Positions 29,063 to 39,177 of a stretch of 64,000 bases of DNA are shown one piece after another. The DNA is from Lentzea jiangxiensis (lineage in GTDB: Bacteria; Actinomycetota; Actinomycetes; Mycobacteriales; Pseudonocardiaceae). Below the pieces are notes generated by a model that saw only the letters and a program-made list of their open reading frames with translations, was not told where the DNA came from and ran no database searches. Position 1 is the stretch's first letter; every line of letters begins with the position of its first letter. The stretch lies in NCBI RefSeq assembly GCF_900104175.1, contig NZ_FNIX01000001.1, positions 1,067,975-1,131,974 on the forward strand, in the 5' to 3' direction. The translations under genes and the position numbers were made by a program.

Positions 29063-30217
29063 ATGAGTGACGGCGTGATGCTCGGAATGCCGGCACTGCC
29101 GCCGCCGGTGCTGTCGGAACGTCGCAAGACCCGGCAGCTGATGGTCGGCAACGTCGGTGTCGGCAGCGAGTTCCCCGTCTCCGTCCAGTCGATGACGACG
29201 ACCCTCACGTCGGACGTCAACGCGACGTTGCAGCAGATCGCGGAACTCACCGCGGCCGGCTGCGACATCGTCCGCGTCGCCTGCCCCTCGCAGGACGACG
29301 CGGACGCCCTGCCGGCGATCGCGAGGAAGTCCCAGATCCCGGTGATCGCCGACATCCACTTCCAGCCGAAGTACGTCTTCGCCGCGATCGAGGCCGGTTG
29401 TGCCGCGGTCCGGGTCAACCCCGGCAACATCCGCAAGTTCGACGACCAGGTGAAGGAGATCGCGGCCGCCGCGCGCGACCACGGCACCCCGATCCGGATC
29501 GGCGTCAACGCCGGTTCGCTCGACCCCCGCCTGCTGCAGAAGTACGGCAAGGCCACCCCGGAGGCCCTGGCCGAGAGCGCGATGTGGGAGGCCTCGCTCT
29601 TCGCGGAGCACGACTTCCACGACATCAAGATCTCGGTGAAGCACAACGACCCGGTGGTCATGGTCCGCGCGTACGAACTGCTGGCCGAGCAGTGCGACTA
29701 CCCGCTGCACCTGGGCGTCACCGAGGCGGGCCCGGCCTTCCAGGGCACCATCAAGTCCGCCGTGGCCTTCGGCGCCCTGCTCCGCCAGGGCATCGGCGAC
29801 ACGATCCGCGTGTCGCTGTCCGCCCCGCCGGTCGAGGAGATCAAGGTCGGCCACCAGATCCTCCAGTCGCTCAACCTGCGCCCGCGCAAGCTGGAGATCG
29901 TGTCCTGCCCGTCCTGCGGCCGCGCGCAGGTGGACGTCTACACGCTCGCCGAGCAGGTCACGGCCGGTCTGGAGGGCATGGAGGTGCCGCTGCGCGTCGC
30001 CGTCATGGGCTGCGTCGTGAACGGCCCCGGCGAGGCCCGCGAGGCCGACCTGGGCGTGGCGAGCGGCAACGGCAAGGGCCAGATCTTCGTCAAGGGCAAG
30101 GTCATCAAGACCGTTCCCGAGCACGCGATCGTCGAGACCCTCATCGAAGAGGCCATGCGCCTCGCCGAGGAGATGGAGCCGGTAGAGGGCGGCGCGCCCG
30201 CCGTCACCGTCGGCTAG
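29063..30217 (+). CDS. ispG: 4-hydroxy-3-methylbut-2-enyl diphosphate synthase
   Basis: Penultimate MEP pathway enzyme (MEcPP to HMBPP), a [4Fe-4S] enzyme. Cluster cysteines in SCPSCGR (two) and [12 protein letters not shown] (one). TIM-barrel blocks: [39 protein letters not shown], and [10 protein letters not shown]. 384 aa, usual for bacteria with the short form. ATG 29063 follows GGAAAGG by about 11 bases. Followed by a terminator hairpin. Confidence 0.97.
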   Translation: MSDGVMLGMPALPPPVLSERRKTRQLMVGNVGVGSEFPVSVQSMTTTLTSDVNATLQQIAELTAAGCDIVRVACPSQDDADALPAIARKSQIPVIADIHFQPKYVFAAIEAGCAAVRVNPGNIRKFDDQVKEIAAAARDHGTPIRIGVNAGSLDPRLLQKYGKATPEALAESAMWEASLFAEHDFHDIKISVKHNDPVVMVRAYELLAEQCDYPLHLGVTEAGPAFQGTIKSAVAFGALLRQGIGDTIRVSLSAPPVEEIKVGHQILQSLNLRPRKLEIVSCPSCGRAQVDVYTLAEQVTAGLEGMEVPLRVAVMGCVVNGPGEAREADLGVASGNGKGQIFVKGKVIKTVPEHAIVETLIEEAMRLAEEMEPVEGGAPAVTVG

Positions 30218-30238
30218 CAGCAACAACAGCACCACCGG

Positions 30239-30262
30239 AGGGCGCTCCCACGGGGGCGCCCT
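30239..30262 (+). terminator. terminator-like hairpin after ispG
   Basis: AGGGCGC (30239-30245) pairs with GCGCCCT (30256-30262); CCC and GGG extend the stem past a single bulged T. Ends the dxr-rip-ispG unit. Confidence 0.65.
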
Positions 30263-30456
30263 TCGCCAACTCACGACCCGGAGCCACCCCGTCACCGCAA
30301 GAACCAGCGCAACCGGCAACCGCTGGAATCACCAGGCGTGCCACCTCAAGGTGACGGCTCGGACAACAGTCGCGGAAATAAACGCAACCACCATCACCCT
30401 CGCTCCGCACCAACGGCTGATCCCAATCCCCGCGCGGATCTGGCACGCTGGATGAC

Positions 30457-31308
30457 GTGCTGAGGCTGGCCGGAGCGCGCGTGCTGGACGAGCGCGACCT
30501 GATCGACGTACGCGGGGTCTTCGAATCAGACCCCGTAGCCGCGTGCATGGTCGCCGCGAGGGTCGAGGTCGCCGGCCTGGACCCGTGGCGCCTCGGTGGC
30601 GAGATGTGGGGTTCGGACAGCAAGCCGACCAGGGGCACGATCGACGGCCTGTGCTTCAGCGGCCCGAACCTGATCCCCCTCAAGGGCAGCGCGACGGCCA
30701 TGCGCATGTTCGCGGACAGGGCCCGCCGCAGAGGCCGCATGTGCTCCAGCCTCGTAGGCCCGGCCGAACAGGTCCTCACCCTCTGGGACGAGCTCCAGCC
30801 GGACTGGGGACCGGCCAGGGAGGTCAGGGCGGACCAGCCCCTCATGGCCATCTCGACGGCCCCCAGGACCACCCCGGACCCCGCGGTCCGGCAGGTCAGG
30901 CCGAGCGAGCTGAACCGCTACCTGCCCGCGGCGATCAGCATGTTCATCGAAGAGGTGGGCATCGACCCGTGCGCGGAGGACGGTGGCACGGGCTATCGCG
31001 CACGAGTCAGCGAGCTCATCGCCGCGGGCCGGGCGTTCGCCAGGTTCGAGGACGGCGAGGTCGTCTTCAAGGCAGAGATCGGCGCCATGTCGAGCCGCGT
31101 CGGCCAGATACAGGGGGTCTGGGTGCGCCCGGACCGCAGGGGCGAGGGCATCGGCACGGCGGGCACGGCGGCTGTCGCCGACCGCCTCACCAGGGTCCTG
31201 AACAGGACCGCGAGCCTCTACGTCAACGGCTACAACCACGTGGCGCAGGCCGCCTACCGCCGAATCGGTTTCGAACAAGTCGGGCAATACGCCACCGTCC
31301 TCTTCTGA
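30457..31308 (+). CDS. DUF4081 - GNAT acetyltransferase
   Basis: 283 aa. N-terminal DUF4081 (about 1-130), then a GNAT fold with the acetyl-CoA loop VRPDRRGEGIGTAG (about 225-240) and the end NGYNHVAQAAYRRIGFEQVGQY. The same gene follows ispG in mycobacteria and many actinobacteria. The acceptor substrate is unknown. Start GTG 30457 has no clear ribosome binding site; the first residues (MLRLAGARVLDERD) fit the family. Confidence 0.88.
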   Translation: MLRLAGARVLDERDLIDVRGVFESDPVAACMVAARVEVAGLDPWRLGGEMWGSDSKPTRGTIDGLCFSGPNLIPLKGSATAMRMFADRARRRGRMCSSLVGPAEQVLTLWDELQPDWGPAREVRADQPLMAISTAPRTTPDPAVRQVRPSELNRYLPAAISMFIEEVGIDPCAEDGGTGYRARVSELIAAGRAFARFEDGEVVFKAEIGAMSSRVGQIQGVWVRPDRRGEGIGTAGTAAVADRLTRVLNRTASLYVNGYNHVAQAAYRRIGFEQVGQYATVLF

Positions 31309-31313
31309 GAGGG

Positions 31314-31319
31314 CATACT
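31314..31319 (+). promoter_or_regulatory. -10 box of a leaderless promoter (PBP gene)
   Basis: CATACT is followed after 7 bases by the GTG start at 31327, in the 18-base gap behind the GNAT gene. Confidence 0.45.
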
Positions 31320-31326
31320 CGCGCGA

Positions 31327-33117
31327 GTGCGCCTACTCGCGATGATCACGGTGGTGCTGGTGACGGTGAGCGGCTGCGGGCTGTTCGAGTCGGAACCGGG
31401 GGCACCGGAGATCACCCACGACTTCCTGGCGAAGCTCGCGTCCGGTGACGTGCGGGGTGCCGCCGGGATGACCGACAACCCGGCCGAGGCCGAGGAGACC
31501 CTGGAGAAGTTCCGGGGTGCCCTGAAACCGGAGGGGCTCAGCAGCAAGGTCGACCAGATCCGCAAGAACGGCGAGACGGCGTCCGAGGCGAGCGTCACCC
31601 TCGACTGGGACCTCGGCAAGAACCGCCACTGGACGTACCCGGCCAAGTTCGACGTGCGCCAGGAGGGCGACACGTGGAAGGTCCACTGGGCTTCGTCGGT
31701 GGCGCACCCGAAGCTCGCGCCGCAGCAGTCCGTGCGGCTCACGGAGCTCAAGCCCGACCCGGCGCCGGTGCTCGACCGCGACGGCACGCCGCTGCTGGCG
31801 CCCGAACGGATCGTGTCGGTGCTGCTCGTCGCGAAGGAGGCCGGGGACGTCGGGGCCGTCAGCAAGACCCTCGCGGACGCGCTCAACCCGCTCGACAAGG
31901 CCATCACCCAGCAGACGATCACCGACGGCGTGGCCAAGACGCCGGAGGGGCAGGCCTACCAGGTCGCGGCGCTGCGCGACCCGGACTACCAGTCGGTGAA
32001 GCCCGCCATCTACGAGCTGCCGGGCGTGCGGTTCAGCTCGCAGACGTCGTTGCTGGCGCCGAGCCGCAACTTCGGCTCGCAGGTGCTGCCGGCCGTGCGC
32101 AAGCTGGTCGAGAACGACATAGCCGGTGACGCGGGCTTCCGGATCGCCACGGTCGACGCGCAGGGCAACGAGATCGACGAGCTGCACTCGAAGGCGCCCG
32201 AGCCCGCCAAGGCCGTGAGCACCGCGTTGTCCCGCTCGATCCAGGCCGCCGCGGAGGACGCCGTCGAACCGGTCACGCAGCCCGCGATCCTCGTCGCGAT
32301 CCAGCCGTCGACCGGGGACGTCCTCGCCGTCGCGCAGAACGACCCGGCCGACGCGCAGGGGGCGCTGGCACTGACCGGCCGCTTCCCGCCGGGCTCGACG
32401 ATGAAGGCCGTGAGCGCGCTCGCCGCGATCCAGTCCGGCAAGGCCACCGCCGACACCCCGCTGCCGTGCCCCGGCAAGACCACCATCGACGGGCGGCGGA
32501 TCGTGCCGAACTCCTCGGAGTTCGACAAGGGCACCATCCCGTTCCGCTCGGCGTTCGCGTTCTCCTGCAACACCACGTTCGCGCAGCTCGCCGTCGACAT
32601 GCCGGCGGACCTGCTGACGAACTCCGCGCTGTCGCTCGGCCTCGGCGTGGACTTCGACGTCCCCGGACTGACCACGATCACCGGCTCCGTGCCGCCCGCG
32701 ACCGACGTCGTGGAACGGGCGGAGGACGCGTTCGGGCAGGGCAAGGTGCTGGCGTCGCCGTTCGGCATGGCGCTGGTCGGGGCGTCCATCGCGAAGGGCT
32801 CGATGCCGGTGCCGCAGCTGGTGCGGGGCAAGGAGACCAAAGCGGACAAGCAGCCCGCCGCGCCGCCCGCCGCCGCGCTCGACCCGGTGCGGCAGATGAT
32901 GCGCGAGGTCGTCGACTACGGCACTGCACCGCAACTCAAGCCGTACGGAGACGTGCGCGGGAAGACTGGTACCGCACAGTTCGGTGACGGAGTGCACTCG
33001 CACGGGTGGTTCATGGGGTACCGGGGCGATCTCGCGTTCGCGACCCTGGTGCTCAGCGGTGAGACTTCGACACCAGCCGTGGACGTGGCGGTGAGGTTCC
33101 TCAAGGCGGTGCCGTGA
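31327..33117 (+). CDS. penicillin-binding lipoprotein (class B type, transpeptidase)
   Basis: 596 aa. Lipobox with C17 (TVSGC). N-terminal NTF2-like MecA_N domain (about 25-135), a dimerisation part (about 145-270) and a transpeptidase domain (about 290-596). Active motifs: S357-x-x-K360 (PGSTMK), S413-x-N415 (FSCNTTF) and K546-T-G-T549. Equivalent to mycobacterial Rv2864c, which sits in the same order. It cross-links peptidoglycan outside the membrane; the MecA_N domain is also found in low-affinity PBP2a, so beta-lactam tolerance is possible. Start GTG 31327, leaderless. Confidence 0.93.
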   Translation: MRLLAMITVVLVTVSGCGLFESEPGAPEITHDFLAKLASGDVRGAAGMTDNPAEAEETLEKFRGALKPEGLSSKVDQIRKNGETASEASVTLDWDLGKNRHWTYPAKFDVRQEGDTWKVHWASSVAHPKLAPQQSVRLTELKPDPAPVLDRDGTPLLAPERIVSVLLVAKEAGDVGAVSKTLADALNPLDKAITQQTITDGVAKTPEGQAYQVAALRDPDYQSVKPAIYELPGVRFSSQTSLLAPSRNFGSQVLPAVRKLVENDIAGDAGFRIATVDAQGNEIDELHSKAPEPAKAVSTALSRSIQAAAEDAVEPVTQPAILVAIQPSTGDVLAVAQNDPADAQGALALTGRFPPGSTMKAVSALAAIQSGKATADTPLPCPGKTTIDGRRIVPNSSEFDKGTIPFRSAFAFSCNTTFAQLAVDMPADLLTNSALSLGLGVDFDVPGLTTITGSVPPATDVVERAEDAFGQGKVLASPFGMALVGASIAKGSMPVPQLVRGKETKADKQPAAPPAAALDPVRQMMREVVDYGTAPQLKPYGDVRGKTGTAQFGDGVHSHGWFMGYRGDLAFATLVLSGETSTPAVDVAVRFLKAVP

Positions 33118-33245
33118 TGAGCAAGACCAACGACCTGACGTTGCGCGAACGCCTGCTGCGGGCAGGCATCCTCCTGCCCGCGCCGCGCGTGCCTGAACCT
33201 CGTGCAGAGGACCAGGTTCAGGGTGGTGCGCGCGTAGGCGGCTAA
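33117..33245 (+). CDS. possible small protein, 42 aa
   Basis: ATG 33117 overlaps the TGA of the PBP gene (ATGA) and the frame runs to TAA 33245. It starts [17 protein letters not shown] and ends in a Gly/Arg-rich tail. The first 25 codons are nearly all G/C-ended, later ones less so. AAGGCGG lies about 8 bases upstream. The TAA lies inside the -10 box of map. Translational coupling to PBP is plausible; function unknown. Confidence 0.4.
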   Translation: MSKTNDLTLRERLLRAGILLPAPRVPEPRAEDQVQGGARVGG

Positions 33246-33248
33246 TGT
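33243..33248 (+). promoter_or_regulatory. -10 box of a leaderless promoter (map)
   Basis: TAATGT is followed after 7 bases (GGAACGC) by the ATG at 33256. No ribosome binding site is present. Confidence 0.6.
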
Positions 33249-33255
33249 GGAACGC

Positions 33256-34113
33256 ATGGCTGTTCGTGCTCCACTGCAACCCGGTGTGCAATCTCCGCGG
33301 CGTCAGGTGCCCTCCCGCATCGTGCGTCCCGAGTACGTCGACAAGCCCGCGCCGCAGCGCGGCACCGACCCCTGGGTGCAGACGCCGGAGATCATCGAAG
33401 CCATGCGCGTCGCCGGCCGTCTCGCGGCCCAGGCGCTGCAGGAGGCCGGCAAGGTCGTCGTGCCCGGCGTGACGACGGACGAGATCGACGCGGTGGCGCA
33501 CGAGTTCCTGTGCGACAACGGCGCGTACCCGTCGACGCTGGGCTACCGCGGCTTCCCGAAGTCGTGCTGCACCTCGCTGAACGAGGTCATCTGCCACGGC
33601 ATCCCGGACAGCACCGTCGTCGAGGACGGCGACATCGTCAACATCGACGTCACGGCCTTCATCGGCGGCGTGCACGGCGACACGAACGCCACCTTCCTCG
33701 CGGGCGACGTCTCGGAGGAGGCCAAGCTCCTCGTCGAGCGCACGCACGAGGCGACCATGCGTGCCATCAAGGCCGTGAAGCCCGGTCGTGAGCTCAACGT
33801 CGTCGGTCGCGTCATCGAGGCGTACGCGAAGCGGTTCGGCTACGGCGTCGTGCGCGACTTCACCGGCCACGGCATCGGCCGGACGTTCCACAGCGGCCTC
33901 GTGGTGCTGCACTACGACGAGCCGTCGGTGAAGACCGTGCTCGAGCCCGGCATGACGTTCACGATCGAGCCGATGATCACGCTCGGGGACTACGAGGGCG
34001 AGATGTGGGACGACGGCTGGACCGTCACCACCAAGGACAAGAGCTGGACCGCGCAGTTCGAGCACACGATCGTCGTGACCGAGACCGGCTCGGAGATCCT
34101 CACAGTCTGCTGA
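33256..34113 (+). CDS. map: methionine aminopeptidase, type Ic
   Basis: Removes the N-terminal Met from new proteins. 285 aa. Metal ligands of the pita-bread fold are all seen: D and D in [20 protein letters not shown] in [10 protein letters not shown] in FTIEPM and E in QFEHT. An extension of about 40 residues with Pro-rich motifs ([22 protein letters not shown]) marks the type Ic group as in mycobacterial MapB. The start at 33256 rests on the leaderless promoter; GTG 33247 is an alternative. The 3' end overlaps the next gene by 14 bases. Confidence 0.95.
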   Translation: MAVRAPLQPGVQSPRRQVPSRIVRPEYVDKPAPQRGTDPWVQTPEIIEAMRVAGRLAAQALQEAGKVVVPGVTTDEIDAVAHEFLCDNGAYPSTLGYRGFPKSCCTSLNEVICHGIPDSTVVEDGDIVNIDVTAFIGGVHGDTNATFLAGDVSEEAKLLVERTHEATMRAIKAVKPGRELNVVGRVIEAYAKRFGYGVVRDFTGHGIGRTFHSGLVVLHYDEPSVKTVLEPGMTFTIEPMITLGDYEGEMWDDGWTVTTKDKSWTAQFEHTIVVTETGSEILTVC

Positions 34114-34780
34114 CCACGGACTTCACCGCGGCCGCGACCGACGAGGGCGACGTCGCGGCCGCCAGGTGGTGCGCCTCGACGCGCTCGACCGGCCACCCGA
34201 GCCCTTCCGCGCGCACGGCCGCGTCCTCGTAGACCGGGGACAGCAGCACGTAGCCGCAGGGCCCGGACCACTCGACGCTCGGGCGCTGCTCCTTCAGGAA
34301 CTCCCACGGCACCTCGGGCGCCTCGTCGCGCATCTCCTCGCGCAGGCCGGCGGGCACGAGCCGCAGCGGGTCGGAGTCGAACCAGCGGTCCCAGCGCGGC
34401 AGCCTGCCGTCGCGCACGGACGCCTTGACCTGGCTCACCAGGGCGGGGTCGACGGTCTCGCGCCACGCCCTCCCCGGCGTCGGCAGGTCGGAGTCGACGA
34501 ACACGAGGCCGGCCACGTCCAGTTCGAGGGCGTCGGCGAAGGCGGGGAGCAGCGGACCGGCTCCGCTGTGGCCCACGAGGACCAGCGGGCCGGGCACCCC
34601 GGCGTCCTCCAGGGCGTCGGCGAAGGCGCCGATCAGCCGCTGGTGCACCGGGGCCTCGTTGACCGTCATCCGCAGGTCGACGAGCAGGACGGCCACCCCG
34701 TCGGAGGCCAGCGCGTCGGCGAGCGGGCGCATGCTCGACGGGCCGAGGAACGGGCTGTGCATGAGCACGACGGTGACCAT
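34100..34780 (-). CDS. alpha/beta hydrolase fold protein
   Basis: 226 aa. [13 protein letters not shown] forms the first strand and oxyanion turn, and the nucleophile elbow is [11 protein letters not shown] (Ser). [13 protein letters not shown] carries a possible acid, and the His may be in VEAHHLAAA near the end. Compact, no lid domain or signal peptide; substrate unknown. ATG 34780. Divergent from cobQ with 28 bases between. Confidence 0.75.
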   Translation of the reverse strand: MVTVVLMHSPFLGPSSMRPLADALASDGVAVLLVDLRMTVNEAPVHQRLIGAFADALEDAGVPGPLVLVGHSGAGPLLPAFADALELDVAGLVFVDSDLPTPGRAWRETVDPALVSQVKASVRDGRLPRWDRWFDSDPLRLVPAGLREEMRDEAPEVPWEFLKEQRPSVEWSGPCGYVLLSPVYEDAAVRAEGLGWPVERVEAHHLAAATSPSSVAAAVKSVVSRL

Positions 34781-34808
34781 GGGGGTGATGATGGCAGCAT
34801 TGGCGTCC

Positions 34809-36308
34809 ATGCGGGGCGCGATGTTGATCTGTGGGACGACCTCCGACGCGGGCAAGAGCGTCCTGGTGGCCGGTCTGTGCCGGTTCCTGGCACGCCAGGG
34901 CGTCGACGTCGTGCCGTTCAAGGCCCAGAACATGTCGAACAACTCGTTCGTCACACTCGACGGCGGCGAGATCGGGCGGGCGCAGGCGCTGCAGGCGCGG
35001 GCGGCGTTCAAGGAGCCCAGCGTCCGGTTCAACCCGGTGCTGCTCAAGCCCGGCAGCGACCGCACGTCCCAGGTCGTCGTGCTCGGGCAGGCGGCCGGCG
35101 AGGTGTCGGCGCTGAGCTACCGCGACCGCAAGCGGCAGCTGCTCGGCACCGTTCTGTCCACTTTGGACGAGCTGCGGCGCGACCACGAGGTCGTCGTGTG
35201 CGAGGGCGCGGGCTCACCGGCCGAGATCAACCTGCGCGCCGACGACATCGCGAACATGGGTCTCGCGGTCACCGCGCACCTGCCGGTGCTCGTGGTCGGC
35301 GACATCGACCGCGGTGGCGTGTTCGCGCACCTCTTCGGCACGGTCGCGGTGCTGGACGCGGCCGACCAGGCGCTGGTCTCGGGGTTCGTCATCAACAAGT
35401 TCCGCGGCGACCAGCGCCTGCTCGAACCCGGGCTGCACCAGCTGAAGGCGCTCACGGGCCGCCCGGTGCTCGGCGTGCTGCCGTGGCGCGAGGAACTGTG
35501 GCTCGACGCCGAGGACTCGTTGTCCTACAACGCCGACGGCGTGATCGGCCGGCCGCGGCCGCCGGTGAAGGACTGGCTGCGCGTCGCCGTGATCCGGTTG
35601 CCCCGCATCTCGAACGCCACCGACGTGGAGGCGCTGGCGTGCGAACCCGGCGTCTCGGTGCGGTTCGTGACGGAGCCGTCGAGGCTGGCCGACGCGGACC
35701 TGGTGGTGCTGCCCGGCTCGAAGGCCACCGTCTCCGACCTCGCCTGGTTGCGCGAAACCGGCCTGGCACAGGCGATCGCGCGGTTCGACGGCCCGGTCCT
35801 CGGCATCTGCGGGGGGTTCCAGATGCTCTCGAAGCGGATCGAGGACGACGTCGAGTCCGGGCGCGGCACGGTCGACGGGCTCGGCCTGCTCGACGTCGAC
35901 ATCCGCTTCCGGCGGCGGAAAACGCTGGCCACGCCGTCGGACACGGCCTGGGGCGAACCCGTCACGGGGTACGAGATCCACCACGGCCAGGTCGTCCGCA
36001 GCGCCGAGCAGCCGTTGATCGGCGACGAGGGCGCGCAGACCGACACGGTCCTCGGCACGCACTGGCACGGCCTGCTGGAGAACGACGCGTTCCGCCGCAG
36101 GTTCCTGCGCTGGGCCGCCGACCGCGCCGGCCGCGACTTCGAGCCGGCCGAGGTGAGCTTCCAGGCCGCCCGCGAGGCCCAGCTGGACCTGCTGGGCGAC
36201 CTGGTCGCCGATCACCTCGACACGAAGGCCGTCATCGACCTGCTGGAACGAGGGGCTCCGGCAGGACTGCCGTTCGTGCCGCCCGGCGCCCCAGCAGCTG
36301 CGGGATAG
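34809..36308 (+). CDS. cobQ: cobyric acid synthase
   Basis: Amidates four side chains of adenosyl-cobyrinic acid a,c-diamide in cobalamin synthesis. 499 aa. N-terminal dethiobiotin-synthetase-like domain: [30 protein letters not shown], and [15 protein letters not shown]-terminal class I glutaminase: nucleophile Cys in GICGGFQML and His in YEIHHG. Starts at 34788, 34791 and 34809 are possible; 34809 fits the family best. No other cobalamin gene or riboswitch is nearby. Its last 77 bases overlap the convergent EamA gene. Confidence 0.93.
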   Translation: MRGAMLICGTTSDAGKSVLVAGLCRFLARQGVDVVPFKAQNMSNNSFVTLDGGEIGRAQALQARAAFKEPSVRFNPVLLKPGSDRTSQVVVLGQAAGEVSALSYRDRKRQLLGTVLSTLDELRRDHEVVVCEGAGSPAEINLRADDIANMGLAVTAHLPVLVVGDIDRGGVFAHLFGTVAVLDAADQALVSGFVINKFRGDQRLLEPGLHQLKALTGRPVLGVLPWREELWLDAEDSLSYNADGVIGRPRPPVKDWLRVAVIRLPRISNATDVEALACEPGVSVRFVTEPSRLADADLVVLPGSKATVSDLAWLRETGLAQAIARFDGPVLGICGGFQMLSKRIEDDVESGRGTVDGLGLLDVDIRFRRRKTLATPSDTAWGEPVTGYEIHHGQVVRSAEQPLIGDEGAQTDTVLGTHWHGLLENDAFRRRFLRWAADRAGRDFEPAEVSFQAAREAQLDLLGDLVADHLDTKAVIDLLERGAPAGLPFVPPGAPAAAG

Positions 36309-37125
36309 CGAGCCCGGCCAGCACGAGCCCGCCGGCCGCGGCCTGCAGCCCGCTCAGGTCCTCGCCGAGGAACGCCCACGCCGAGAACATCCCGAACACC
36401 GGCACCAGCAGCGAGAACGGCGCCACGACGGACGACTCGTAGTGCCGCAGCAGGAACCCCCAGAGGGCGAACCCGAGCAGCGTCGAGATCCACGCGACGT
36501 ACCCGACCGCGCCGATCCCGGACCAGCCGAGGTCGCCGAGCGCGCTCATGTCCTCCGTGAGGGCCGACAGCGCGAACAACGGCAGCACCGCGACCGCGCT
36601 CACCCACACCATGAACCGCAGCGTGTCCGCGGGTCGCGCGTACCGCATCAGCACGTTCGACACGCCCCAGCAGGCCGCCGCGGCGATCAGCAGCACGAAC
36701 CCGAGCAGAGGCGCCGAGAGCCCGTAGTCCCACGCGATGACCCCGATGCCCGCGACGGCCAGCGCGATCCCGGTGACCTGCACGGACTTCGGCCGTTCGC
36801 GGAGCGCGACCGCCGCGAACAGGGTCGTGAAGATCACCTGGCTCTGCAGGACCAGCGACCCGAGGCCTGCCGGCATGCCCGCCTTCAGGCCGATGAACAG
36901 GAAGCTGAACTTCGCGACACCCAGCACCAGCCCGACGGAGATGATCCAGCGCCACGCCACCCTCGGCCGCCCGACGAAGAAGATCGCGGGAACCGCCGCC
37001 GCGAGGAAGCGCAGTGCCGAGAACAGGATCGGCGGGAACTCGTCGAGGCCGACCTTGAGCACGACGAAGTTGAAGCCCCAGATGGCGGCGACGAGAACGG
37101 CGAGCAGGACGTGGCGGGGACTCAT
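36232..37125 (-). CDS. EamA/DMT-family exporter
   Basis: 297 aa with ten predicted membrane segments in two EamA repeats ([17 protein letters not shown] opens the first; [11 protein letters not shown] the second). Such proteins export amino acids or metabolites (RhaT/YdcZ/PecM type). Divergent from a LysR gene with an operator between, a typical regulator-exporter pair. Its 3' end overlaps cobQ by 77 bases. Confidence 0.92.
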   Translation of the reverse strand: MSPRHVLLAVLVAAIWGFNFVVLKVGLDEFPPILFSALRFLAAAVPAIFFVGRPRVAWRWIISVGLVLGVAKFSFLFIGLKAGMPAGLGSLVLQSQVIFTTLFAAVALRERPKSVQVTGIALAVAGIGVIAWDYGLSAPLLGFVLLIAAAACWGVSNVLMRYARPADTLRFMVWVSAVAVLPLFALSALTEDMSALGDLGWSGIGAVGYVAWISTLLGFALWGFLLRHYESSVVAPFSLLVPVFGMFSAWAFLGEDLSGLQAAAGGLVLAGLAIPQLLGRRAARTAVLPEPLVPAGR

Positions 37126-37141
37126 GGGCTCAAGCTTGCGG

Positions 37142-37159
37142 GTGCTAACTGTTTAGCAC
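37142..37159. promoter_or_regulatory. LysR-type operator between eamA and lysR
   Basis: GTGCTAA (37142-37148), CTGT, TTAGCAC (37153-37159) is a perfect inverted repeat. A further half site TTTAGCATCAC lies at about 37185. This fits a LysR recognition plus activation site pair. Confidence 0.7.
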
Positions 37160-37198
37160 TAGTTCCGATTCCTAAGGGGATGGGTTTAGCATCACTAC

Positions 37199-38089
37199 AT
37201 GCTCGACCTCGGCAGACTGAAAGCCCTGCACGCCGTCGCCACCCACGGGACCGTCGGCGCCGCTGCGGACGTGCTCGGCTACACGCCGTCCGCCGTCTCG
37301 CAGCAGATCGCCAAGCTCGAACGCGAGACCCGCACCACACTGCTGGAGCGCAACGGGCGCGGTGTCCGCCTCACCGACGCGGCCCGGCTGCTCGCCGAGA
37401 CCGCCGACCAGGTGCTCAAGCTCGTGGAAGAGGCGGAGGTGGCGCTGGAGGAACAGCGCGGCGCCGCGATCGGCAGGCTCTGCGTCGGCTCCTTCGCCAC
37501 GGCGGCGCGCGGCCTGCTGCCCGAGGTGCTCGCGCGGCTGGGCGAGCAGCACCCTGCGCTCGACGTGCGGCTCACGGAGATCGACCCGCCCTACGCCATC
37601 GAGGCGGTCGCCCGCGGTGAGCTCGACATGGCGATCGTGCACGACTGGGCGAACACGCCGTTGCCCGTGCCGGAGTCGCTGTCCCGCGAGTTCCTCGTCG
37701 AGGACGTCGCCGAGGTGCTGATCCCCGCCACGAACCCGTTGGCGCACAGCGAGTTTCTCGAACCGGTCGACCTCGCGGGCGAGCGGTGGATCTGCCAGAC
37801 CGAGGGCTCGATCTGCTTCGACTGGCTGGAGCGGACGTTCCACGGCGCGGGCATCGAACCCGTGGTGGCCTACCGGATCAGCGAGTACCGGACGCAGATC
37901 GCGTTGCTGGACAAGGGGATCGGGGTCGCGCTGATCCCGCGGCTCGGCAGGGGGGAGGTCCCGGACACGGTCAGGATCGTGCCGTTGCGACCCACGCCCA
38001 CCCGGCGGCTGTACGCGGTGTGGCGGACCCAGGCCTCGCGCAGGCCCGCCATCACCGCGACGCTCGACGTGATCAGGCAGGTCGCTTAG
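37199..38089 (+). CDS. LysR-family transcriptional regulator
   Basis: 296 aa. N-terminal winged helix: LKALHAVATHGTVGAAADVLGYTPSAVSQQI (in part, about 7-40). The effector domain (about 90-290) is periplasmic-binding-protein-like (LCVGSFATAARGLLPEVL). It probably controls the divergent EamA exporter. ATG 37199. The stop overlaps the AlkZ-like gene stop by 4 bases. Confidence 0.92.
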   Translation: MLDLGRLKALHAVATHGTVGAAADVLGYTPSAVSQQIAKLERETRTTLLERNGRGVRLTDAARLLAETADQVLKLVEEAEVALEEQRGAAIGRLCVGSFATAARGLLPEVLARLGEQHPALDVRLTEIDPPYAIEAVARGELDMAIVHDWANTPLPVPESLSREFLVEDVAEVLIPATNPLAHSEFLEPVDLAGERWICQTEGSICFDWLERTFHGAGIEPVVAYRISEYRTQIALLDKGIGVALIPRLGRGEVPDTVRIVPLRPTPTRRLYAVWRTQASRRPAITATLDVIRQVA

Positions 38090-39177
38090 GGCGTCACGAT
38101 GACATGGGGCTTCTTCGGCGCCATCACCTTGAGCACCGCCTTGGCCTCCCGGACCACTCCGGCCATGTCCTTCTTCGTGGTCTTGGAGTAGGGCTCGATC
38201 GTCAGCGTCGCCGCGTCCCTGTTCTCCACCACGTTCCAGGTGCCGCGCAGGAACCCGTCCACGAGGAACGTCGGGGGGAACACGGCGTTGCGGACCGCGC
38301 CCCACCGCGAGCGCGCGTCCTCGCTCATGATCCGCCTGCGGTCGGCGTGCCCGAGCAGCACGTTGTCGAACGCGGGCAGCAGTCGTGCGGGCGCCGGCAC
38401 GTCCTCGGGCACGATCACGCCGTCCGGGACGTCGAGCAGCACCTTGCCGTCCTCGTTGCGGTACTCCACGAGGTCGAGCTCCGCCGCGTGCGCCTTGAGC
38501 CCGACCAACCGCGACCAGGCCTGCATGTCCGCGAGCGTCGCCGGCCCGAACGCCCGCAGGTACCGCTCGACGAGCTCCGCCACCGCGGCCTTCTCCGGCA
38601 GCTCCCGGCCGAGCCACGTGGCCATGGCGACGTTTTGCGGAACGCCGCCCACGCCCCAGATTCCGCGCGGCGGCACCTGGATCATCGGCACGAGCATCTG
38701 CGCCTGCGTCGACAGCTCGCGAGCCTTCGCCCCGGGGAAGTGCTCCTCGAGGTGCGCGCCGATCTCGGCGACCGTGCGCGGCTCGGCGTCGATGAACTCG
38801 CGCGTGATCCGGGCGAGCTCCTCGAGGTCGACCTCGACGCGCGTGGCGGGCGGCATCACGGTCTTCGCCCACTTGTTCAGCTCCGGCTGCAACGCCGTGC
38901 GCATGAGGTGCACGTCGTCGGCCGAGATCAGGTGCAGGGTGCCGCGCCACAACGTCATCCGCACCAGCGAGCGGTCGATGATGAGCTTGCTCAGCGCGTC
39001 GACCGTGTACGGCTTGAGCCGCGTCCACAGGGCGAGGTAGGGCGGGATCGGCGCCTGCGCCTGCAGACCGACGAGGTGTTCGACGGCCTGGACGATCGGC
39101 ATGTCGGTGCGTTGCAGCAACATCTGCCGCGCGAGGAGCGTGCGGTTGAGGGTGCGGTGGGAAAGTGTTGTGCTCAT
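38086..39177 (-). CDS. AlkZ-like DNA glycosylase (HTH_42 winged-helix protein)
   Basis: 363 aa of the HTH_42/AlkZ family (tandem winged helices). AlkZ of Streptomyces sahachiroi unhooks azinomycin cross-links, and E. coli YcaQ (AlkX) acts on other nitrogen-mustard lesions. The catalytic QxQ motif is visible at Q39-A-Q41 (VGLQAQAP). Other family parts: MTLWRGTLHLISADD (about 75-90) and ARLLPAFDNVLLGHADR (about 278-295). Probably excises bulky alkylated bases. ATG 39177 overlaps the epoxide hydrolase stop (ATGA), so the two genes are coupled. Confidence 0.82.
   Translation of the reverse strand: MSTTLSHRTLNRTLLARQMLLQRTDMPIVQAVEHLVGLQAQAPIPPYLALWTRLKPYTVDALSKLIIDRSLVRMTLWRGTLHLISADDVHLMRTALQPELNKWAKTVMPPATRVEVDLEELARITREFIDAEPRTVAEIGAHLEEHFPGAKARELSTQAQMLVPMIQVPPRGIWGVGGVPQNVAMATWLGRELPEKAAVAELVERYLRAFGPATLADMQAWSRLVGLKAHAAELDLVEYRNEDGKVLLDVPDGVIVPEDVPAPARLLPAFDNVLLGHADRRRIMSEDARSRWGAVRNAVFPPTFLVDGFLRGTWNVVENRDAATLTIEPYSKTTKKDMAGVVREAKAVLKVMAPKKPHVIVTP

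Noticed and set aside
31333..34065. 910-codon minus-strand frame
   Set aside because: A mirror frame of the PBP and map genes, with repetitive Arg/Val/Gly content and no domain.
34166..36442. 758-codon frame overlapping cobQ
   Set aside because: It is the +1 shadow of cobQ, low-complexity Arg/Gly/Ala sequence.
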